A DNA stretch of 64,000 nt, taken from NCBI GenBank assembly GCA_963663365.2, contig CAXXIH010000005.1, positions 62,001 through 126,000 on the forward strand, given 5' to 3'. Shown here in pieces: positions 50,384 to 58,989 of the stretch; the stretch's first letter is position 1, and every line of letters begins with the position of its first letter. This DNA comes from G963663365 sp963663365. GTDB lineage: Bacteria; Hinthialibacterota; Hinthialibacteria; Hinthialibacterales; G963663365. Under the pieces are notes generated by a model. It was not told the origin of the DNA. It did no database searches and saw nothing but the letters and a program-made list of their open reading frames with translations. Both the position numbers and the translations under genes were made by a program.

Positions 50384-52534
50384 ATGCGTGCAACCAACTA
50401 CCAAGACATAGATCGCAGGAAATTTCTGGCATTCAGCGGCGCTATCGCAGGAGGAATGAGCGCCTGTTCCGGTACACACACCATCCGGAATTTTTCTCAT
50501 AGCGCCAACCGAATGCCATCCGGCCATTCGGAGGATTTGGAATCGATTTTTCCTTCCCCTAAACCTTGCCGTAGCCTATATGCCGTTGATATTCGCAATT
50601 GCAATCCTGACGAACTGCAAACATTTGTCATTTTGCAAGGATTGGTGAATAGAAAAAGGCCGCGTCTCTATTTAATTTCAACTGAGCATTGCGAGAGTTG
50701 GCTGCAATACTATCGAGAGGCATACGGAATCGAAAATCAGATTTTCGGCTCCCCTTATACATTGCTTGAAGTTTTCCGGGATGAAATCGGTGGATACCGA
50801 ATTTACGATCAGGAAAATCTGCATACAATGAACCTTGCTTCGAGCATGTCCCGCCTCGATAACCTGCTTCCCGTTCATCCCAGTCTTGAATCCCAAATGC
50901 AAATAGCCGGTTTACAATGCAAAGACGATTTGCGGGGAAAATTTCATGACCGTTTTGAAGTCTATCGATGGAGTATCGATAATCTGTTGAATTCCAGTTC
51001 CAAGCGTGTAATCGCGAATCAATGTGTGCACCGGCCATCTTGGAATACGATAACCTGTCTCTCCGCGGATCTTTTTGTAAGTTCAGAAGCGTTGCAGATT
51101 GATCTCTCTACATCCCGTGCACATCCGCGAGACGTGAGACTTTGGCACGAAATTCTAGAACGTTATGAATCACCCGGCTTTGTGGTCGGCTGGCATTGTT
51201 GCCGTGACCATGAGCATGAGGCCGTAAGTCTTGCCGCCGAGCACGGCTTTTTTGCACTCTGTAACCTTCGTTCCACCAATTACTCCGTACATCAAGGAGC
51301 AGGTTCCAAGCCACGGAAAAAATATGTTCAACCGATTCCCAAAGATCGTGCGGCCAGTGTTTCCCGCATAGAACAAAAGGCCTATATCGCGTTGCTTTAT
51401 AGCGATGGCGACGCGGCTTGGGCTCCCACAACACATATGGATGACCAATGGGAACAGCCCGAGCGCGGCAAGATTCCGATGAATTGGGGATTCATGACCA
51501 CGCTCCACCATCTGGGGCCGGGTCTTCTTGAATATTACCAAAATACGCGCACGGACATGGACTATTTCATCGCCGGACCTTCCGGGCTGGCCTATACTTA
51601 CCCGCACCTCCATCCCAATCCCAAGCCGTTTTTAAGAATGACCCGCGAGGCCATGAAGACGCTCGGATTGCGTGTCGCCAATACAGTGACCTGGGATCCG
51701 CGGCTGGCTCATCACGGCGTTACGCCGTCCGCAACTCATGAGCTCCTAAGGGATGAAATCCCCGAGGCCTTGGGATTTGTTCGCGGGCACGCCGAATCGG
51801 TTTGGGAACCGAGTCTATTGGACGAGAAGGCACCAATCGTTTATGGAAGTCTGGCGATTCATCGTAATGACCAACCGCTACAGCGGATTGAAGACTTGGT
51901 CAATACATTGCCGAATCGTCCGCTCTTTATCTTTGCTTATGTTAACCATCATGTGCCATTGGGATTGCTCGCGGAGGCGGCCGAAAAGCATCGACATGAC
52001 TACGAGTTCCTTCGCCTCGATGAATTCATGTTGAAACTCCATGCGGCAATCGAAAAGGGCCTGATTAAAGACGATCTCTATCCCGAAAAAGAAGGCGCGG
52101 GCGCGGTGCTGATCAAAGAATCGCGTCCCCATTGGCAATCCGCCCTCGATAGCGTTCTCAACATGGAATCGCTTTGCACGGCTAGTGAGAAGGATTGCCT
52201 GGCCTTTTTTGAGAAGAGAAGCGGTGGATGCGATCCGGAAGATTTGCGTTCAACATTCCAGTTTGATTTATGCAAAAACGTAGCGGCCATGACAAAATCG
52301 GCCTGCAATTGCCGTGGAGTCTATGTCGGCGATCTTGTGGAAGCCGCGGAAATCTTTTTGCGGCTCTATTCCTCTGTTCCCGATTCGGAAATTATTCGGA
52401 CACTTTCGCAGTGGTGGTATACGTTTGAAGACGATCCTCTAAAAGGCCTGCCAATATTACAGGACGCCACAGGACGCGCCGTCACAAACGCAAGATGGCT
52501 GGACAAGGTCAATAAGGACTGGCCTCCGCTTTAA
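50384..52534 (+). CDS. GxGYxYP-family exported protein
   Basis: 716 residues with a Tat-like signal (DRRKFLAFSGAIAGGMSACSG) whose Cys may be a lipidation site. The middle has ALLYSDGDAAWAPTTHMDD and AGPSGLAYTYPHLHP, a variant of the GxGYxYP motif that names a family of putative carbohydrate-active proteins in gut and environmental bacteria. The N-terminal region is mixed alpha/beta (PCRSLYAVDIRNCNPDE, FVILQGLVNRKRPRLY). The C-terminal 150 residues are helical and Cys-rich. The biochemical role of the family is not known to me. The gene has its own promoter region and lies 138 bp ahead of the TIM-barrel gene. Confidence 0.82.
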   Translation: MRATNYQDIDRRKFLAFSGAIAGGMSACSGTHTIRNFSHSANRMPSGHSEDLESIFPSPKPCRSLYAVDIRNCNPDELQTFVILQGLVNRKRPRLYLISTEHCESWLQYYREAYGIENQIFGSPYTLLEVFRDEIGGYRIYDQENLHTMNLASSMSRLDNLLPVHPSLESQMQIAGLQCKDDLRGKFHDRFEVYRWSIDNLLNSSSKRVIANQCVHRPSWNTITCLSADLFVSSEALQIDLSTSRAHPRDVRLWHEILERYESPGFVVGWHCCRDHEHEAVSLAAEHGFFALCNLRSTNYSVHQGAGSKPRKKYVQPIPKDRAASVSRIEQKAYIALLYSDGDAAWAPTTHMDDQWEQPERGKIPMNWGFMTTLHHLGPGLLEYYQNTRTDMDYFIAGPSGLAYTYPHLHPNPKPFLRMTREAMKTLGLRVANTVTWDPRLAHHGVTPSATHELLRDEIPEALGFVRGHAESVWEPSLLDEKAPIVYGSLAIHRNDQPLQRIEDLVNTLPNRPLFIFAYVNHHVPLGLLAEAAEKHRHDYEFLRLDEFMLKLHAAIEKGLIKDDLYPEKEGAGAVLIKESRPHWQSALDSVLNMESLCTASEKDCLAFFEKRSGGCDPEDLRSTFQFDLCKNVAAMTKSACNCRGVYVGDLVEAAEIFLRLYSSVPDSEIIRTLSQWWYTFEDDPLKGLPILQDATGRAVTNARWLDKVNKDWPPL

Positions 52535-52672
52535 TTGGGACGGTTTTCGTACGAATAGAAACTGGAGAATTATGCCTTAAGTACTGAATGAAGCGCTTGC
52601 CATTCTGCTATTAATTCAGGAAAATAGACGTGTTGATGAATCTGCTTTCATAATGCCTTGGAGGAACCAATC

Positions 52673-53491
52673 ATGCCTTTTCCAATGACCCAAATCGGTC
52701 ATCTGCAGCTTTCCCGTATGTTATGCGGGACAAATCCATTTTTCGGGTTTTCACATTTTACCAAAGCCCGCGATAACTGGATGGCCAAGTATTTTACCGT
52801 GGAGCGAATCGCCGAAGTCCTTGTGGCCTGTATCAACGAAGGCATCAACGGCACCATGTCTTCGCCTATGCCGCAGCTTTATGAAGCGCTAAATCTGGCC
52901 GAAAAAGAAACCGGTGTACGTATGCATTGGATTCTTACTCCGAGCGGCGAAACCGATGAAGAACTGAAAGAGCAGATTCGGTGGTGTCACGACCACGGTG
53001 GCGCATTTTGCATGCCCCATACCAATTGGACAGATTCCCGTTTACTCATTAACGAGAACCGCATCGTCGGTCTCGAGCCGGTATTGGAATTGATTCGGGA
53101 GTTGGGTATGGGAACAGGATTATCCACACACCGCCCTGAAGTAATCACGGTATGCGACAAGGCCGGTTATGATATCGATTCATACATACAGCCTTATAAT
53201 CCCAGTGGATTTTTATGTGCCGTGGAAACCGACTGGATGGGGCGAATTATCAACCAGACTCCCAAACCGGTTATGTGTATCAAACCTTTGGCTGCAGGGA
53301 GAATTCTGCCGGAGACCGGATTGCGTTTCGTTTACGGTACCAACAAACCGATCGATACCGTGGTTGTCGGCTTCCTTTCACCGGAGGAGGTGCGAGAAGA
53401 CATCGCCATCGCTAGGGATGTCATTGAAGGACTTAAGAGCGAACGCGAACTGCAATATACGCGCAGCAAAAAGCTATTCGCCGAAGCCTAA
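52673..53491 (+). CDS. TIM-barrel protein, aldo/keto-reductase-like, unknown specificity
   Basis: 272 residues from ATG 52673, which has GGAGG eight bases upstream (an ATG at 52658 adds five residues). The sequence opens LQLSRMLCGTNPFFGFSHF, then repeated beta/alpha units with CINEGINGTMSSP, MHWILTPSGE, GLSTHRPEVITVCDKAGYDI, VMCIKPLAAGRILPE and VVVGFLSPEEV. The end resembles the C-terminal part of AKRs (KPLAAGRI, then VVVGF.SPEEV), but the N-terminal tetrad is not evident. No signal peptide, so cytoplasmic. Similar proteins stand beside secreted carbohydrate genes; the role is not recognised. Confidence 0.75.
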   Translation: MPFPMTQIGHLQLSRMLCGTNPFFGFSHFTKARDNWMAKYFTVERIAEVLVACINEGINGTMSSPMPQLYEALNLAEKETGVRMHWILTPSGETDEELKEQIRWCHDHGGAFCMPHTNWTDSRLLINENRIVGLEPVLELIRELGMGTGLSTHRPEVITVCDKAGYDIDSYIQPYNPSGFLCAVETDWMGRIINQTPKPVMCIKPLAAGRILPETGLRFVYGTNKPIDTVVVGFLSPEEVREDIAIARDVIEGLKSERELQYTRSKKLFAEA

Positions 53492-53523
53492 AACGGCGGC
53501 CCCGCCACAAAGCACAAAACTTC

Positions 53524-53562
53524 CCGATAAGGGCCCGCACAATAGTGCGTAGCCTTTATCGG
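53524..53562. terminator. hairpin terminator at convergent ends
   Basis: CCGATAAGGGC (53524-53534) pairs with GCCTTTATCGG (53552-53562) with one G-T pair, around an inner GCAC/GTGC hairpin. It overlaps the stop of the minus-strand pilin-like gene (53556) and closes the TIM-barrel gene. Confidence 0.7.
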
Positions 53563-54209
53563 TCATTCGTCAATCCACTGGAACGCAGGAAGATCTCCCC
53601 GGGGCTATTGAGGCCATTAGACATGCTAAAGGGCAGTCCCCGGTTTAGACCATTCCAATCCCGGCCCTGCCAAGGTCCATAACTTAATAAAATGAATTCA
53701 CGCGGCGCCAACGGCCCGCCCCCAACGCTGGCAATGTATCCTAAGTTATAATCCAAGCCCCCATCCCTATTGATACCAGGATCGTTATCCCAATAGCCGT
53801 ATGTATCGTTTCCAACGCGTTTCGGATCTTCGTTATACCCGCTAGATGTGCGGTCTCCTTTATAGGCAAAAGGGTCTTTCGGAATCGAACCCATATAAGC
53901 AATAGGCGAAGTGAGAGGTGAAAGAACTTTTGTAAAGTTGCGGTCGGCTAAACCGATGCCGTTAAAAATGTCCTTTATACGGTCATTTCCCTCCTTGGTA
54001 TCGTCATCCCAAATATCTACCAACATCACATTTCTATCGGCCATTAATGATTGCGCCGCTATTGAAAGGGCATGCATATCCGCATAACAGCGGGATATCT
54101 TGGCTCGGATTTGTGCATTTAAGAAATTCGGCACCGCAATAGCCGCCAAGATTCCGATAATTGCTACAACAATCAGTAATTCGATGAGTGTAAACGCCTT
54201 TTTATCCAT
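53556..54209 (-). CDS. prepilin-type N-terminal methylation/cleavage protein (pseudopilin-like)
   Basis: 217 residues from ATG 54209 with GAGGTGG upstream; a GTG two codons earlier is possible. A short basic leader is followed by KAFTLIELLIVVAIIGILAA, the type III signal cleaved before Phe by prepilin peptidase, then PNFLNAQIRAKISRCYADM. The globular part is Gly/Asn/Asp-rich (PKRVGNDTYGYWDNDPG, NDRIKDIF). Such major-pseudopilin-like proteins, often scattered singly in PVC-type and Hydrogenedentota genomes, may form surface fibres or help secretion. No other pilus genes are adjacent. Confidence 0.9.
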   Translation of the reverse strand: MDKKAFTLIELLIVVAIIGILAAIAVPNFLNAQIRAKISRCYADMHALSIAAQSLMADRNVMLVDIWDDDTKEGNDRIKDIFNGIGLADRNFTKVLSPLTSPIAYMGSIPKDPFAYKGDRTSSGYNEDPKRVGNDTYGYWDNDPGINRDGGLDYNLGYIASVGGGPLAPREFILLSYGPWQGRDWNGLNRGLPFSMSNGLNSPGEIFLRSSGLTNDR

Positions 54210-54435
54210 CTCCACCTCATTTCCCTGCCAGCCCCTACAGACCTGGACTCCCTATTTAACCTGTGGCTTATGCCAGCCACAACCGCTAGTATAGCTGTTT
54301 TTACATCAATACCAACCGGATTTTTGGCTTTTTTTGCCGCGATATTACAATCTAGGTCCACTGGATTTGCCTGTTTGCCTTCTAAACCGGCTTTCCGCCG
54401 GTAAATGATGAAAGAAGTCAGAGAAAAAATCGAAT

Positions 54436-55734
54436 ATGACATCTGTCCGAAAAAAAACCTCCGTTCTAAGCGAAGTTAAAAATTTGCAGGACCGGTATGT
54501 TGCATTATGTTGCGATTTGATTCGCACGAATACGGTCAATCCATACGCCGGTGAAAACGTTACCGGTAGCGAGGCCGCAGGCCAAGATGTTCTTGAAAAG
54601 GTGCTACGTAAAATTGATCCGCTCCCAACAATTCGGCGCTTCGATCCTCCTGATGATATCTACGAACGCGCCGGGTTTATCGGACCTAAAAAAAGAAACT
54701 TTCGCGGACGCCCGAATCTTACGGCCGACTGGGAATTAGGTGAACAGAAACAAGATGTGCCATCGATAGTCTTAAACAGCCATATTGATACGGTTGGCGT
54801 TAAAGGCATGACTATCGAACCCTTCTCAGGGGAAATTTCCGATGGGAAAATCTGGGGGCGTGGAGCGACTGACACAAAAGGGGCATTGGTTACCGCTCTC
54901 TGGGCCATAGAAGCCCTCCTAAAATCCGGCATTCCACTTCAAGGAAAAATCCTCTTCGAGAGCGTTGTGGATGAAGAGTGCAATGGCTCAGGCGCGGGTA
55001 CATTAGCTTGCCGTCTTGCCGGACGTACCGCGGATGAGGCAATTGTACTTGATGGCGATGTCGGCGTAATCTATGGGTGTGACGGCGTCATAACAGCGGG
55101 ATTCGATATCATAGGCAAATCCGGACATTCCGGTGAAAAAGATGCCGGTGTGAATGCCATCGAAAAAGCCTTGGTTGTAAAACAGGCCATCGATGCCTGG
55201 AAAATTAAACGCCTGAACGAATACCCCATACCTGCCAATCTCGGCGTGTTTCATGCCGGAACCGTGCCGTCAATGATTCCGGCCCGTGCGTCGATGGCTA
55301 TGAATGCTCTTTATGGTATCGAAGAAGCCGAATCCGCTCGTGAACATGGATACAAACATACCGGAGAGCCCGTATTTGAAAGCCTGGTGGAAGAAATCCG
55401 GGCCATCGAAAAAGACGATCCGTGGTTGTGCAATCATCCCACTGGGATTGAATGGGTTAAGGACTTACCGCCATTCCGGCTGGCAGAGAATAATCCTTTG
55501 ATAAAAGATCTGGCCGATGCTTATGCAAAAGCCACTCGAAAACATCCGCACATGGGCCTGCTTACCGCTTGGACTGATGCCGCTCATTTTGCCAATCAAT
55601 CCAAAATGCCGGTGGTTCTTTTCGGCGCGGGTGATGGGTGCTCGCATGCCGATGAAGAATGGGTAAGAATAGAAACGCTATATCAAAATGCAGCCACACT
55701 GGCCTTATTCCTTCTGAAACGTTTTGGCATCTAA
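54436..55734 (+). CDS. M20-family metallopeptidase (ArgE/DapE-like)
   Basis: 432 residues, cytoplasmic. It has the two-metal M20 layout: LNSHIDTVGV (His-x-Asp pair), WGRGATDTKGALVTAL (second Asp), VDEECNGSGAG (catalytic Glu next to a metal-binding Glu), and a lid dimerisation domain with KSGHSGEKDAGVNA. The last ligand is in FGAGDGCSHADEEW. Family members remove an acyl group from amino acids (ArgE, DapE) or cleave dipeptides. The substrate cannot be told; an N-acetyl amino acid or short peptide is likely. No clear ribosome-binding site is seen. It converges with the esterase gene. Confidence 0.9.
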   Translation: MTSVRKKTSVLSEVKNLQDRYVALCCDLIRTNTVNPYAGENVTGSEAAGQDVLEKVLRKIDPLPTIRRFDPPDDIYERAGFIGPKKRNFRGRPNLTADWELGEQKQDVPSIVLNSHIDTVGVKGMTIEPFSGEISDGKIWGRGATDTKGALVTALWAIEALLKSGIPLQGKILFESVVDEECNGSGAGTLACRLAGRTADEAIVLDGDVGVIYGCDGVITAGFDIIGKSGHSGEKDAGVNAIEKALVVKQAIDAWKIKRLNEYPIPANLGVFHAGTVPSMIPARASMAMNALYGIEEAESAREHGYKHTGEPVFESLVEEIRAIEKDDPWLCNHPTGIEWVKDLPPFRLAENNPLIKDLADAYAKATRKHPHMGLLTAWTDAAHFANQSKMPVVLFGAGDGCSHADEEWVRIETLYQNAATLALFLLKRFGI

Positions 55735-55744
55735 TTATCCCGCC

Positions 55745-57898
55745 TCAATCGTTTCGAGGTTGCCAGTTTTCATCAAAGAATCCGGTGAATCGTATCTCAC
55801 CGTTTTCCACAGCCACAAAATCCGGAAGTCTCCATAAATTTTCAATCACTTTCATGGGGATTCCCGGAGTACACCAAACCAGATACCGCTCCGGGCACAA
55901 CGGATCGGGATAAACCATGCAAATTTCCAGTTGTTCGCCCTTGAGTACTCTGACACCGAATTGCACCAGTTCAGGACTATAAACAACCGGCAACAACCCG
56001 GCCCTTTTGGCAAGTTCCGGGCTTGTTTCAGCGGTCCCGACAAGAATCAAGTTTTTGCCTTCCGTTTCCCAATTCTGAGCCCGCTCTTCCAAACGAATCA
56101 AAGGATGATAGTGCTGTGAACAAGGCATAAGTGAACAAAGCCACCCGCCGTTGGTCATACGCATTGATTGAACAATGCTCTTTGCCTTTTGCTCAGCATT
56201 CGTATCGGCCGCAAGAATTACATGCGGTTGATGAAACGCATCGATGATCGGACCTTGCAAGCCATGACGTTTAAGGAGCGTATTTTCAATACATTCCCGG
56301 GGAACAAACCAAAGCCCATTCCCGCCTTTGTCTTGTTCAAACCGCAGCGTTAAAAGCCTTGTATCGGGAACATCATAAAGAGCGGAGTATTTTCGGTTGA
56401 TTGTGACCGATATGCGGTCTTTCCCACCAATCAGGTCCCTGCCCAGCTGTAAAGTAAATTGCTTTACGTTGCGCGTAGTAACCTCAAGCGCTTCATCCCG
56501 GGATAGTTCAACTTCGATCTGCGTATCCCGCCAATGCCGGTGAAGCGCATCGACCTCCACCCAAGCATTCCGGTTATATTTGAGCGTGTTTGTGCGAAGC
56601 ATTACACGTCTCGGCCAAGAATCGCGCCGTTCATTCAAGAGTCGCTCGGAAAGCGCTTCCATTTCCGGTGTATAGGTTTTGTCGTCTTTGATCTTCTCTT
56701 TTGTTTCGAGTGTCTCCCATGGACCACCATGCCCCAAGCCGGCTTTAGGCATCTCGAAAAATGACTTATTCGTATGCCCCAATTCTAAATAACGGCTCCA
56801 GGCGCGGCGGCTGTTCTCAACATCGACACCGCCGAAAATAGACATGTCATAACTGCCGTGAGTAATCATCATCGGAAGATTGAGCGTATTTTCCAGCACA
56901 CCGATTGTTCCCTGCCGTTCGTAGAGCGGGACCTGCCAATCTTCGATCTTCAAATCCCGTATACTACGCCAATAGGTTAAACGTTCGTCTATCGCCTGAC
57001 GTTTGATACGTCCATAGCCGCCATCGCGAAACATCCGGCCTTCCGGATCCATTGAGCGGGCGGTCCAAAGAAAAACCGTGTAATCCAAATACCCGGAACG
57101 CGGAAACGCCGCCGAAAACAAATACGGAAATCTTCCGGCCAAATGCCAAGTCCCTGCCCCGCCCATGGAATACCCTTCCACAGTCACATGGTCGAGATCA
57201 ATCGCAAGAGCCTTTTGCAGCCCATGAAATATCTCCAAGAACTCATATTCGCCCATGCCTTGATAATGCGCATCCCCACGGCAAATCGGACTCACACAAA
57301 TCGCATGTGGATCTTGAAGCGCGCGGTCCAACCGGTCAGCAAAGGGCGCGACGTTATGCCCGCCGCCATGTCCATGAAGATGAAACCGCAATGCGCATGG
57401 CTTGTCCGGGTCATAATCGGCTGGGATAGAAATCTGAAAAGCCTGAAGGCATCCATCCAGTGAAGATGCGTAGGTCCACAAAGCGGCATCACCGATAGGC
57501 AATGCATCCTGAGGTAGACGTTCCTCTTTTTCCCATGGCGTAAGTGAGAGTCGCAGGCTCTTGCTGTCTTCTTCAATGAGATAAGCCTTTTTGAAAAAGT
57601 GATAAGAAAAGGCTCCCGCAACCTCGATTTGAACTTCTCCTACGGGCAAAGGAATTTCAGCGGAACCATCGACATAAAAGAAAGCATCGTCTCGGGGATT
57701 GCCTTCATGATCCAGATAGATAGCCGGAATATCGGCATCGAATGGCAGCACAGCCTTCCCATCCAAATCCGTAATACGAACCGGAAGCCGTAACGGATGT
57801 CCGGTTTCGGCATCATTGATACTTAACTGCACATTCACCTGTCCCATTGCACAATTCCACACCATGAGATTGAAAATAAAAAGTGAAGCAAGCCGCAT
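55745..57898 (-). CDS. secreted S9-like alpha/beta hydrolase (prolyl oligopeptidase/esterase type)
   Basis: 717 residues from ATG 57898, with AAGGA upstream and signal LASLFIFNLMVWNCAMG; in-frame upstream starts are poor. An N-terminal Cna-B/Ig-like domain (about 20-135: INDAETGHPLRLPVRITDL) precedes an alpha/beta hydrolase (about 150-430) with the nucleophile S244 in EGYSMGGAGTWHLAG and oxyanion stretch LHGHGGGHNV. A later His in KAGLGHGGPWE could complete the triad. The C-terminal 280 residues are beta-rich. Such enzymes are common in polysaccharide loci of these bacteria as glycan esterases or peptidases. The upstream gene at 58119 is divergent. Confidence 0.85.
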   Translation of the reverse strand: MRLASLFIFNLMVWNCAMGQVNVQLSINDAETGHPLRLPVRITDLDGKAVLPFDADIPAIYLDHEGNPRDDAFFYVDGSAEIPLPVGEVQIEVAGAFSYHFFKKAYLIEEDSKSLRLSLTPWEKEERLPQDALPIGDAALWTYASSLDGCLQAFQISIPADYDPDKPCALRFHLHGHGGGHNVAPFADRLDRALQDPHAICVSPICRGDAHYQGMGEYEFLEIFHGLQKALAIDLDHVTVEGYSMGGAGTWHLAGRFPYLFSAAFPRSGYLDYTVFLWTARSMDPEGRMFRDGGYGRIKRQAIDERLTYWRSIRDLKIEDWQVPLYERQGTIGVLENTLNLPMMITHGSYDMSIFGGVDVENSRRAWSRYLELGHTNKSFFEMPKAGLGHGGPWETLETKEKIKDDKTYTPEMEALSERLLNERRDSWPRRVMLRTNTLKYNRNAWVEVDALHRHWRDTQIEVELSRDEALEVTTRNVKQFTLQLGRDLIGGKDRISVTINRKYSALYDVPDTRLLTLRFEQDKGGNGLWFVPRECIENTLLKRHGLQGPIIDAFHQPHVILAADTNAEQKAKSIVQSMRMTNGGWLCSLMPCSQHYHPLIRLEERAQNWETEGKNLILVGTAETSPELAKRAGLLPVVYSPELVQFGVRVLKGEQLEICMVYPDPLCPERYLVWCTPGIPMKVIENLWRLPDFVAVENGEIRFTGFFDENWQPRND

Positions 57899-58118
57899 TG
57901 GTCCACATCCTTTATGTCTTGCTCGCCGTATCGGCGCATGAACCCCGCCATGCACACAGACAATAATCCTCTGCACCGCATCTAGTATGCCAAGGTTTGA
58001 AGGATTGCCAACCGTCATTGATCCCCGTGGTTTCTGTTTCGCGGGACAAAAGCCGGAAATCTATGGTAGAGTAGCCGTGTGTTTATCGATGGTATTGCCA
58101 TGCTAAGGATGAGATGCA

Positions 58119-58886
58119 ATGTTTAGGATTTTTACGGTTTTGATGATTTTGGGACTGATAGTTATGCCCGGCTATGCAAAAGAATTATTGATTGTCCATG
58201 ATGAGTGGGAAACGATTGAAGATTTCGCGGGCTATCTGGAAAAAGAAGCCGGATACAATGTAACCCAGACTGTTGAAAAAGATTTTCCCGAGGAACTTAA
58301 GAAATTCGATGCCATCATTATGTATATCCATGGCGGCATGACTTCAAAATGCGCCCAAGGCTTGATTGCCTATGCCGAAAACGGCGGAAGATTGTTGGTG
58401 CTGCATCACGGAATCGCCTCCAACAAAAACAAAACACCGGAATGGCTGAAATTCCTGGGCATACATCTTAATCGCGAAGAGGGAACCGAGAATTATTACG
58501 AATGGATTGAGGAAATTACATCAAATTTCGTTAACCTTCATCCCAATCATTACATTACATCGCATAATGTAACATACGATAAGAAAGTCAGTTACACATC
58601 TTCGGACACCCCCAGCCTTCCCGGTGAATTTCCTGCACTCGAACTTCACGAAACAGAAGTCTACATCAACCACCAATTCACGGATGGACGCGAAAAAACC
58701 GTGCTTTTCGGATTCCGTTATGAAGATGCGAAAACCGGCAAAGTCATTATGCAGGACCGTTCCGGCTGGTACAAACCGGTAAAAAAAGGTCTGCTCTTCT
58801 ATCTACAACCCGGACACAGCAAAACCGATTTTGCCAATCCAAACTTTGCACAGATCGTCCGGAATTGCCTTACGTGGACACCGTAA
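58119..58886 (+). CDS. exported ThuA-like protein
   Basis: 255 residues with AGGA nine bases before the ATG and a signal MFRIFTVLMILGLIVMPGYA. The mature part is a class I glutamine-amidotransferase-like flavodoxin fold: ELLIVHDEWETIEDFAGYLE, KKFDAIIMYIHGGMTSKCA, LLVLHHGIASNKNKTPEWLK and later LPGEFPALELHETEVYI. This matches ThuA, first named in trehalose utilisation and later found as an exported accessory in sugar clusters. Catalytic residues of amidotransferases (Cys-His) are not obvious, as usual in the family. A role in binding or removing keto-sugars is suggested only by neighbours. The gene has 104 bp before the GH38 gene. Confidence 0.82.
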   Translation: MFRIFTVLMILGLIVMPGYAKELLIVHDEWETIEDFAGYLEKEAGYNVTQTVEKDFPEELKKFDAIIMYIHGGMTSKCAQGLIAYAENGGRLLVLHHGIASNKNKTPEWLKFLGIHLNREEGTENYYEWIEEITSNFVNLHPNHYITSHNVTYDKKVSYTSSDTPSLPGEFPALELHETEVYINHQFTDGREKTVLFGFRYEDAKTGKVIMQDRSGWYKPVKKGLLFYLQPGHSKTDFANPNFAQIVRNCLTWTP

Positions 58887-58989
58887 GGTAAAACACGGCT
58901 GGTTTGGATCGGCAGCCGCTGTTTGCTCTTAGTTTGCGAAACCGGAGCCTTTTAGGCTCTTCGTGATTCTATAAACTTCGGAGTCGGCT

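Noticed and set aside
58944..58960. Small hairpin GAGCC-TTTTA-GGCTC before the GH38 gene
   Set aside because: Only five base pairs and no T run; too weak to call a terminator.
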